A DNA stretch of 64,000 nucleotides, from assembly GCA_963680875.1 (NCBI GenBank), contig OY804578.1:104313689-104377688 (forward strand). Direction: 5' to 3'. Origin of the DNA: Bathymodiolus brooksi (taxonomy: Eukaryota; Mollusca; Bivalvia; Mytilida; Modiolidae). The notes beneath the pieces are model-generated. The model saw only the letters and a list, made by a program, of their open reading frames with translations. It did no database searches and was not told the origin of the DNA. The stretch's first letter is position 1. Each line of letters begins with the position of its first letter. The position numbers and the translations under genes were made by a program. Shown piece after piece: positions 10,901 to 22,900 of the stretch.

Positions 10901-13900
10901 TGCTGAAAGTGGCGTTAAGCACCATATCCCCTCCCCCCCCCCCCCCCCCCACCACCACCACCACCCCCTAATATAAAGAAAGTATTATCCGTTCATGCAC
11001 TTTTCATACGGTTTAATTTAATGAAATGCAAACGGTTTCATATATTGGTATAAATATACTTCTCCGAGTGAACTATTAGTCCCCGATGGTCTCATCCTCC
11101 CAGTAGTCATTCAGTGTTTCGGCATGATTTAGTAGGTCTATTTATGTTTGGAATTTACAGTTCCTATGTAATGTAATTTATTAAAACTACGGTCAATCGA
11201 AATTGACTACGACAAACTGAATATAGCTGTTGTCCTCTGTATCAAGTCAGGGTCATTACGGTTTTCACAGTTTTCTGGTTGTTGACTGATTTTATCTGTT
11301 TATATACTTATGAGTTTTGACTTTCCCTTTGTAAGATTGTTCGGAGTTCGGTAATTTTGTTATTACCCTTATTTATTAAGCAGATATTCCGTAGTCGTTT
11401 ACCAAGTCATGATGGCGACTGTGAAATTATCGAAGTGATGACTTCAACTTAGCCACTAGGAAACACAAGCTCTGGAATATCGTATCAGCTGTCAGTTATA
11501 TGCTCCGTATTTATGTGCTGCTCAAATGTTGCTACATATCAATGGATAGATCAATATCCATTGCATGGTTAATATCACGCCCTTTGTACGTAAAAGTCAA
11601 CTTACAGCAACTCCCAGTTTACTACGGTTAGGGGTTAGGGTTATGGTGTTTAATGCCACTTTGAACAATATTTCAGTTGTATCGTGGCAGTCAGTTTTAT
11701 TGATGGAGGAAACCAGAGTACACGGAGAAAACCCCCTACTTGCCGCAAGTCACTGACAAACTTTATCACATAATGTTGTATCGAGTACTCCTCGCCATGA
11801 ACGAGATTCGAACTTCAGATTATTAGGAATCGTCGTTGGTGGCCTGTTGCAAGACACAATTGTCCGCAATATCCGTTGTATCCTTTTTTTTTACCCTGGT
11901 AATCTAAACTTCCGCCATTTAAACTTATTTTCATCATGAATATAATTGAAATAAAAATGTAAATATCAAGTTTAGTGCACACGACGCGTTTCTGGAATAA
12001 CCATCATCAAGTAAGCTCAATGTCGAAATACTGGAAAGCCAAATAATTTAATAGTGGTTTGAAGCAAGAAACCAAAGGACCTAAACAGGATAGCAAAAAA
12101 CGGATAAGATCACCTATGCCTGAGGCGGCAGAACCCATGACAACTTAAGATCACCTATGCCTGAGGCGGCAGAACCCATGACAACTTAAGATCACCTATG
12201 CCTGAGGCGGCAGAACCCATGACAACTTAAGATCACCTATGCCTGAGGCGGCAGAACCCATGACAACTTAAGATCACCTATGCCTGAGGCGGCAGAACCC
12301 ATGACAACTTAAGATCACCTATGCCTGAGGCGGCAGAACCCATGACAACTTAAGATCACCTATGCCTGAGGCGGCAGAACCCATGACAACTTAAGATCAC
12401 CTATGCCTGAGGCGGCAGAACCCATGACAACTTAAGATCACCTATGCCTGAGGCGGCAGAACCCATGACAACTTAAGATCACCTATGCCTGAGGCGGCAG
12501 AACCCATGACAACTTAAGATCATCTATGCCTGAGGCGGCAGAACCCATGACAACTTAAGATCACCTATGCCTGAGGCGGCAGAACCCATGACAACTTAAG
12601 ATCACCTATGCCTGAGGCGGCAGAACCCATGACAACTTAAGATCACCTATGCCTGAGGCGGCAGAACCCATGACAACTTAAGATCACCTATGCCTGAGGC
12701 GGCAGAACCCATGACAACTTAAGATCACCTATGCCTGAGGCGGCAGAACCCATGACAACTTAAGATCACCTATGCCTGAGGCGGCAGAACCCATGACAAC
12801 TTAAGATCACCTATGTCTGAGGCGGCAGAACCCATGACAACTTAAGATCACCTATGCCTGAGGCGGCAGAACCCATGACAACTTAAGATCATCTATGTCT
12901 GAGGCGGCAGAACCCATGACAACTTAAGATCACCTATGCCTGAGGCGGCAGAACCCATGACAACTTAAGATCACCTATGCCTGAGGCGGCAGAACCCATG
13001 AAAACTTAAGATCACCTATGCCTGAGGCGGCAGAACCCATGACAACTTAAGATCACCTATGCCTGAGGCGGCAGAACCCATGACAACTTAAGATCATCTA
13101 TACCTGAGGCGGCAGAACCCATGACAACTTAAGATCACCTATGCCTGAGGCGGCAGAACCCATGACAACTTAAGATCACCTATGCCTGAGGCGGCAGAAC
13201 CCATGACAACTTAAGATCACCTATGCCTGAGGCGGCAGAACCCATGACAACTTACGATCACCTATGCCTGAGGCGGCAGAACCCATGACAACTTAAGATC
13301 ACCTATGCCTGAGGCGGCAGAACCCATGACAACTTAAGATCACCTATGCCTGAGGCGGCAGAACCCATGACAACTTAAGATCACCTATGCCTGAGGCGGC
13401 AGAACCCATGACAACTTAAGATCACCTATGCCTGAGGCGGCAGAACCCATGACAACTTAAGATCACCTATGCCTGAGGCGGCAGAACCCATGACAACTTA
13501 AGATCACCTATGCCTGAGGCGGCAGAACCCATGACAACTTAAGATCACCTATGCCTGAGGCGGCAGAACCCATGACAACTTACGATCACCTATGCCTGAG
13601 GCGGCAGAACCCATGACAACTTAAGATCACCTATGCCTGAGGCGGCAGAACCCATGACAATTTACGATCACCTATGCCTGAGGCGGCAGAACCCATGACA
13701 ACTTAAGATCACCTATGCCTGAGGCGGCAGAACCCATGACAACTTAAGATCACCTATGCCTGAGGCGGCAGAACCCATGACAACTTAAGATCACCTATGC
13801 CTGAGGCGGCAGAACCCATGACAACTTAAGATCACCTATGCCTGAGGCGGCAGAACCCATGACAACTTAAGATCACCTATGCCTGAGGCGGCAGAACCCA

Positions 13901-16900
13901 TGACAACTTAAGATCACCTATGCCTGAGGCGGCAGAACCCATGACAACTTAAGATCACCTATGCCTGAGGCGGCAGAACCCATGACAACTTAAGATCACC
14001 TATGCCTGAGGCGGCAGAACCCATGACAACTTAAGATCACCTATGCCTGAGGCGGCAGAACCCATGACAACTTAAGATCACCTATGCCTGAGGCGGCAGA
14101 ACCCATGACAACTTAAGATCACCTATGCCTGAGGCGGCAGAACCCATGACAACTTAAGATCACCTATGCCTGAGGCGGCAGAACCCATGACAACTTAAGA
14201 TCACCTATGCCTGAGGCGGCAGAACCCATGACAACTTAAGATCACCTATGCCTGAGGCGGCAGAACCCATGACAACTTAAGATCACCTATGCCTGAGGCG
14301 GCAGAACCCATGACAACTTACGATCACCTATGCCTGAGGCGGCAGAACCCATGACAACTTAAGATCACCTATGCCTGAGGCGGCAGAACCCATGACAACT
14401 TAAGATCACCTATGCCTGAGGCGGCAGAACCCATGACAACTTAAGATCACCTATGCCTGAGGCGGCAGAACCCATGACAACTTAAGATCACCTATGCCTG
14501 AGGCGGCAGAACCCATGACAACTTAAGATCACCTATGCCTGAGGCGGCAGAACCCATGACAACTTAAGATCACCTATGCCTGAGGCGGCAGAACCCATGA
14601 CAACTTAAGATCACCTATGCCTGAGGCGGCAGAACCCATGACAACTTAAGATCACCTATGCCTGAGGCGGCAGAACCCATGACAACTTAAGATCACCTAT
14701 GCCTGAGGCGGCAGAACCCATGACAACTTAAGATCACCTATGCCTGAGGCGGCAGAACCCATGACAACTTAAGATCACCTATGCCTGAGGCGGCAGAACC
14801 CATGACAACTTAAGATCACCTATGCCTGAGGCGGCAGAACCCATGACAACTTAAGATCACCTATGCCTGAGGCGGCAGAACCCATGACAACTTAAGATCA
14901 CCTATGCCTGAGGCGGCAGAACCCATGACAACTTAAGATCATCTATGCCTGAGGCGGCAGAACCCATGACAACTTAAGATCATCTATGCCTGAGGCGGCA
15001 GAACCCATGACAACTTAAGATCACCTATGCCTGAGGCGGCAGAACCCATGACAACTTAAGATCACCTATGCCTGAGGCGGCAGAACCCATGACAACTTAA
15101 GATCACCTATGCCTGAGGCGGCAGAACCCATGACAACTTAAGATCACCTATGCCTGAGGCGGCAGAACCCATGACAACTTAAGATCACCTATGCCTGAGG
15201 CGGCAGAACCCATGACAACTTAAGATCACCTATGCCTGAGGCGGCAGAACCCATGACAACTTAAGATCACCTATGCCTGAGGCGGCAGAACCCATGACAA
15301 CTTAAGATCACCTATGCCTGAGGCGGCAGAACCCATGACAACTTAAGATCACTTATGCCTGAGGCGGCAGAACCCATGACAACTTAAGATCACCTATGCC
15401 TGAGGCGGCAGAACCCGTGACAACTTAAGATCACCTATGCCTGAGGCGGCAGAACCCGTGACAACTTAAGATCACCTATGCCTGAGGCGGCAGAACCCAT
15501 GACAACTTAAGATCACCTATGCCTGAGGCGACAGAACCCATGACAACTTAAGATCACCTATGCCTGAGGCGGCAGAACCCATGACAACTTAAGATCACCT
15601 ATGCCTGAGGCGGCAGAACCCATGACAACTTAAGATCACCTATGCCTGAGGCGGCAGAACCCATGACAACTTACGATCACCTATGCCTGAGGCGGCAGAA
15701 CCCATGACAACTTAAGATCACCTATGCCTGAGGCGGCAGAACCCATGACAACTTAAGATCACCTATGCCTGAGGCGGCAGAACCCATGACAACTTAAGAT
15801 CACCTATGCCTGAGGCGGCAGAACCCATGACAACTTAAGATCACCTATGCCTTAGGCGGCAGAACCCATGACAACTTAAGATCACCTATGCCTGAGGCGG
15901 CAGAACCCATGACAACTTACGATCACCTATGCCTGAGGCGGCAGAACCCATGACAACTTACGATCACCTATGCCTGAGGCGGCAGAACCCATGACAACTT
16001 AAGATCACCTATGCCTGAGGCGGCAGAACCCATGACAACTTAAGATCACCTATGCCTGAGGCGGCAGAACCCATGACAACTTAAGATCACCTATGCCTGA
16101 GGCGGCAGAACCCATGACAACTTAAGATCACCTATGCCTGAGGCGGCAGAACCCATGACAACTTAAGATCACCTATGCCTGAGGCGGCAGAACCCATGAC
16201 AACTTAAGATCACCTATGCCTGAGGCGGCAGAACCCATGACAACTTAAGATCACCTATGCCTGAGGCGGCAGAACCCATGACAACCTAAGATCACCTATG
16301 CCTGAGGCGGCAGAACCCATGACAACTTAAGATCACCTATGCCTGAGGCGGCAGAACCCATGACAACTTAAGATCACCTATGCCTGAGGCGGCAGAACCC
16401 ATGACAACTTAAGATCACCTATGCCTGAGGCGGCAGAACCCATGACAACTTAAGATCACCTATGCCTGAGGCGGCAGAACCCATGACAACTTAAGATCAC
16501 CTATGCCTGAGGCGGCAGAACCCATGACAACTTAAGATCATCTATGCCTGAGGCGGCAGAACCCATGACAACTTACGATCACCTATGCCTGAGGCGGCAG
16601 AACCCATGACAACTTAAGATCACCTATGCCTGAGGCGGCAGAACCCATGACAACTTAAGATCACCTATGCCTGAGGCGGCAGAACCCATGACAACTTAAG
16701 ATCATCTATGCCTGAGGCGGCAGAACCCATGACAACTTACGATCACCTATGCCTGAGGCGGCAGAACCCATGACAACTTAAGATCACCTATGCCTGAGGC
16801 GGCAGAACCCATGACAACTTAAGATCACCTATGCCTGAGGCGGCAGAACCCATGACAACTTAAGATCACCTATGCCTGAGGCGGCAGAACCCATGACAAC

Positions 16901-19900
16901 TTAAGATCACCTATGCCTGAGGCGGCAGAACCCATGACAACTTAAGATCACCTATGCCTGAGGCGGCAGAACCCATGACAACTTAAGATCACCTATGCCT
17001 GAGGCGGCAGAACCCATGACAACTTAAGATCACCTATGCCTGAGGCGGCAGAACCCATGACAACTTACGATCACCTATGCCTGAGGCGGCAGAACCCATG
17101 ACAACTTAAGATCACCTATGCCTGAGGCGGCAGAACCCATGACAACTTAAGATCACCTATGCCTGAGGCGGCAGAACCCATGACAACTTAAGATCACCTA
17201 TGCCTGAGGCGGCAGAACCCATGACAACTTAAGATCACCTATGCCTGAGGCGGCAGAACCCATGACAACTTAAGATCACCTATGCCTGAGGCGGCAGAAC
17301 CCATGACAACTTAAGATCACCTATGCCTGAGGCGGCAGAACCCATGACAACTTAAGATCACCTATGCCTGAGGCGGCAGAACCCATGACAACTTAAGATC
17401 ACCTATGCCTGAGGCGGCAGAACCCATGACAACTTAAGATCACCTATGCCTGAGGCGGCACAACCCATGACAACTTAAGATCACCTATGCCTGAGGCGGC
17501 AGAACCCATGACAACTTAAGATCACCTATGCCTGAGGCGGCAGAACCCATGACAACTTAAGATCACCTATGCCTGAGGCGGCAGAACCCATGACAACTTA
17601 AGATCACCTATGCCTGAGGCGGCAGAACCCATGACAACTTAAGATCACCTATGCCTGAGGCGGCAGAACCCATGACAACTTAAGATCATCTATGCCTGAG
17701 GCGGCAGAACCCATGACAACTTAAGATCATCTATGCCTGAGGCGGCAGAACCCATGACAACTTAAGATCACCTATGCCTGAGGCGGCAGAACCCATGACA
17801 ACTTAAGATCACCTATGCCTGAGGCGGCAGAACCCATGACAACTTAAGATCACCTATGCCTGAGGCGGCAGAACCCATGACAACTTAAGATCACCTATGC
17901 CTGAGGCGGCAGAACCCATGACAACTTAAGATCACCTATGCCTGAGGCGGCAGAACCCATGACAACTTAAGATCACCTATGCCTGAGGCGGCAGAACCCA
18001 TGACAACTTAAGATCACCTATGCCTGAGGCGGCAGAACCCATGACAACTTAAGATCACTTATGCCTGAGGCGGCAGAACCCATGACAACTTAAGATCACC
18101 TATGCCTGAGGCGGCAGAACCCGTGACAACTTAAGATCACCTATGCCTGAGGCGGCAGAACCCGTGACAACTTAAGATCACCTATGCCTGAGGCGGCAGA
18201 ACCCATGACAACTTAAGATCACCTATGCCTGAGGCGACAGAACCCATGACAACTTAAGATCACCTATGCCTGAGGCGGCAGAACCCATGACAACTTAAGA
18301 TCACCTATGCCTGAGGCGGCAGAACCCATGACAACTTAAGATCACCTATGCCTGAGGCGGCAGAACCCATGACAACTTACGATCACCTATGCCTGAGGCG
18401 GCAGAACCCATGACAACTTAAGATCACCTATGCCTGAGGCGGCAGAACCCATGACAACTTAAGATCACCTATGCCTGAGGCGGCAGAACCCATGACAACT
18501 TAAGATCACCTATGCCTGAGGCGGCAGAACCCATGACAACTTAAGATCACCTATGCCTGAGGCGGCAGAACCCATGACAACTTAAGATCACCTATGCCTG
18601 AGGCGGCAGAACCCATGACAACTTACGATCACCTATGCCTGAGGCGGCAGAACCCATGACAACTTACGATCACCTATGCCTGAGGCGGCAGAACCCATGA
18701 CAACTTAAGATCACCTATGCCTGAGGCGGCAGAACCCATGACAACTTAAGATCACCTATGCCTGAGGCGGCAGAACCCATGACAACTTAAGATCACCTAT
18801 GCCTGAGGCGGCAGAACCCATGACAACTTAAGATCACCTATGCCTGAGGCGGCAGAACCCATGACAACTTAAGATCACCTATGCCTGAGGCGGCAGAACC
18901 CATGACAACTTAAGATCACCTATGCCTGAGGCGGCAGAACCCATGACAACCTAAGATCACCTATGCCTGAGGCGGCAGAACCCATGACAACTTAAGATCA
19001 CCTATGCCTGAGGCGGCAGAACCCATGACAACTTAAGATCACCTATGCCTGAGGCGGCAGAACCCATGACAACTTAAGATCACCTATGCCTGAGGCGGCA
19101 GAACCCATGACAACTTAAGATCATCTATGCCTGGGGCGGCAGAACCCATGACAACTTAAGATCACCTATGCCTGAGGCGGCAGAACCCATGACAACTTAA
19201 GATCACCTATGCCTGAGGCGGCAGAACCCATGACAACTTAAGATCACCTATGCCTGAGGCGGCAGAACCCATGACAACTTAAGATCATCTATGCCTGAGG
19301 CGGCAGAACCCATGACAACTTACGATCACCTATGCCTGAGGCGGCAGAACCCATGACAACTTAAGATCACCTATGCCTGAGGCGGCAGAACCCATGACAA
19401 CTTAAGATCACCTATGCCTGAGGCGGCAGAACCCATGACAACTTAAGATCATCTATGCCTGAGGCGGCAGAACCCATGACAACTTACGATCACCTATGCC
19501 TGAGGCGGCAGAACCCATGACAACTTAAGATCACCTATGCCTGAGGCGGCAGAACCCATGACAACTTAAGATCACCTATGCCTGAGGCGGCAGAACCCAT
19601 GACAACTTAAGATCACCTATGCCTGAGGCGGCAGAACCCATGACAACTTAAGATCACCTATGCCTGAGGCGGCAGAACCCATGACAACTTAAGATCACCT
19701 ATGCCTGAGGCGGCAGAACCCATGACAACTTAAGATCACCTATGCCTGAGGCGGCAGAACCCATGACAACTTAAGATCACCTATGCCTGAGGCGGCAGAA
19801 CCCATGACAACTTAAGATCACCTATGCCTGAGGCGGCAGAACCCATGACAACTTAAGATCATCTATGCCTGAGGCGGCAGAACCCATGACAACTTAAGAT

Positions 19901-22900
19901 CATCTATGCCTGGGGCGGCAGAACCCATGACAACTTAAGATCACCTATGCCTGAGGCGGCAGAACCCATGACAACTTAAGATCACCTATGCCTGAGGCGG
20001 CAGAACCCATGACAACTTAAGATCACCTATGCCTGAGGCGGCAGAACCCATGACAACTTAAGATCATCTATGCCTGAGGCGGCAGAACCCATGACAACTT
20101 ACGATCACCTATGCCTGAGGCGGCAGAACCCATGACAACTTAAGATCACCTATGCCTGAGGCGGCAGAACCCATGACAACTTAAGATCACCTATGCCTGA
20201 GGCGGCAGAACCCATGACAACTTAAGATCACCTATGCCTGAGGCGGCAGAACCCATGACAACTTAAGATCACCTATGCCTGAGGCGGCAGAACCCATGAC
20301 AACTTAAGATCACCTATGCCTGAGGCGGCAGAACCCATGACAACTTAAGATCACCTATGCCTGAGGCGGAAGAACCCATGACAACTTATCGCTAACCAAC
20401 AATCAATCAATTAATCATTCAACGTACATGATTATTAATTTTCTGACATTTGTGGGTTTTTTTCCTTCTTTTTTTAATTAAAAATCTCATTAATTCATAT
20501 ATATTTGCTGACAATATCCATTCTTATTTTTAACAGCATTGTTCAGAAGACCATGCATGAACAAATGATGAAACTTAAGAAAATAAAAGACGCTGGAAAG
20601 TTGGATGAACATTTAGAAATGGAGCCTCATTTCTTAAGCACAACGTTATGTGACGACAGAATGACAACGGAACAAATTCAGAGTGTGATAATTGATATGT
20701 TCACAGGTGCTATTGATTCGGTAATTAAAGTTATATATTATAAGACGAGTTTGAGGAGAGTGAACACAGATATAAATATTTCACTACACATAGTTTTATA
20801 TTGAGTGATATAGACTTCCGGTGTAATAAAAAACACCATAATGTATTCTACGACAATCATTCAGTGGAAGAAAAATGGTGACATCTTCATGAAAGTATAC
20901 TAGATCTCTGTAATTATTCTATGGTAAGAAAAGATTGAAGATACCAGTAAAGGACCAGAAGCCGTAAATCGAAGAACGATAGACAATGAAATGGTCAAAC
21001 GAAAAAGGACAAAAGGACAAGCATTGTTCTACAAAACTCCACAATAAAAACTAAATATTGAGCATCACCAACCAAGCAAAAACCGGGGTTGAACTCAGTT
21101 GTTCCTTAAGGGTAAGCAGTTCCTGTTCCACTAGTGGTACCCGTCGTGTTACTCTTGGTAGCAGTTTCACCACATTATCTAGCAAAATTATAAGACAGAA
21201 ATGCTCAGCTATTACATATGCATAGATCATTATAAATAGAAGGATCTTTCTACATGACCTTTGACCTTCTATTTATATTTCTAATCAGACTAACTGAGGA
21301 TAAATTGATTCCCAATTTTTCGGAAGAATAGACTATTTCTTTCGAAAATCATTGGAAAATGTCATGCATAATTGATGTTGGGTTCGTCTTTACCTCCAGT
21401 TATTTGTAGGAGGGCTGATGTCTGTGTTTGTTTGCGCATAGTAGTGTCCAACATTTCTTGACTTAATGTGTCACATGACTTGTGTGCTATAAGAGGCAGG
21501 AACTGCCTACCGTTCGGGAGCACCTGAGTTCACCCCTGGTTTTTGGTGGGGACCGTGTTGCTCATTCTTTTTTAATAGTTTTTTGTGTTGTCCTATTATG
21601 TGTCTTTACGTTCTGAGTTCCGTGTTGTGATGTGTGTTACGATTTCTGTCTTTACCTCTGGTTGTTTGTAGGTGGGTTCATGTCTTATTTACATAATTTG
21701 TTTTTGTTTTCGTATAGTGGCGTCCAACACATATTGTGTTGTGTTTTTTGTTTGTTTTTCTTCGTCTTGTGTACCCTATGTTGCCAGTTTCTCTGGATTG
21801 TCCATTTTGATTGCCCCTTCGGTGTTCTCTAACGTTTATTTGCCTTTTCATTAGATTTAATTTCCCGCTGTACATAAGGGAGATGTAACACTTTTCACAT
21901 AATGCCTAATTGGTTGTTTTTTTTCATACATCACCAACAGGGTTATATTATACAGTAAAACCTGTCTAAACCGAACCACCCTTGTACTGAACAATTTGTT
22001 TAGACGGGTTTGGTTTACACAGGTTCAAATTACATAGACATTTAGTAGATGGGACTGTAAAGTCTGTTTTGGCTTAGACAGGTTTTCGGTTTACTCAGGG
22101 TTCGGTTTAGACAGTTTCACTGTAATTGTGTAATTCAGTGAATCCGTCGTTTACATCTTATTTGATCAACATTTAAAATGACTTTATCAAATGACAGTTA
22201 ACCGCTTTGGTGAAAATTCTTTAATTCTTAAAACAAAATATAATATAAAATTCCTTGAAATTTTGTTTTGATACCTCATTACTTACTTATTATCAAAAGT
22301 TATGGATATAACACCACGCTACCTTTGGTTAACCCTTGACCCACATTTTTGTCTGATATCGTATTGTTTTTCCTGGGAACTTTTATATTGATAATCAAGA
22401 TATCAATAAAACCATGAATAACGATAAAAAAATCTATTCAGTACAAAATAATAATAATAATAATAAAAATATATACGATAATAATAAAATAAAAATCATA
22501 ATAAAAAAAAAAAAAATGAGAGAAAAAATGTTCAAGAAAATAATTGACTGGTTTCAGTAAGATGTACATTTAAAGATAAGTTAGTTAGTTGTTTTCTTTA
22601 ATAAAGTTAATCAGAGCAGAACAAATGTTAGAAAACTGATATTTATGAATGTCGGTAATGTTCATACATTTTGACCCGAATAAAATTACATTGTATAACT
22701 ACATTTGAATAGTTATAAAGCGGACACAAAGTTTTAACATTACGTATGGGGAAAGAGCAATAACCCTGGAAAATATATTCCATCATTACGCCGAACCATA
22801 GTGCGTTTTTCTCATAATGGTCTATTGTTCCTTCAATATTAACATTGCCAGTGTTTCTGGATGGTCAATTATGGATTGCTCCTTGTTTGACGTTTATTAT

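Noticed and set aside
12107..20391. CRISPR array
   Set aside because: Units are contiguous identical 41-mers without variable spacers, in an intron of a eukaryotic gene.
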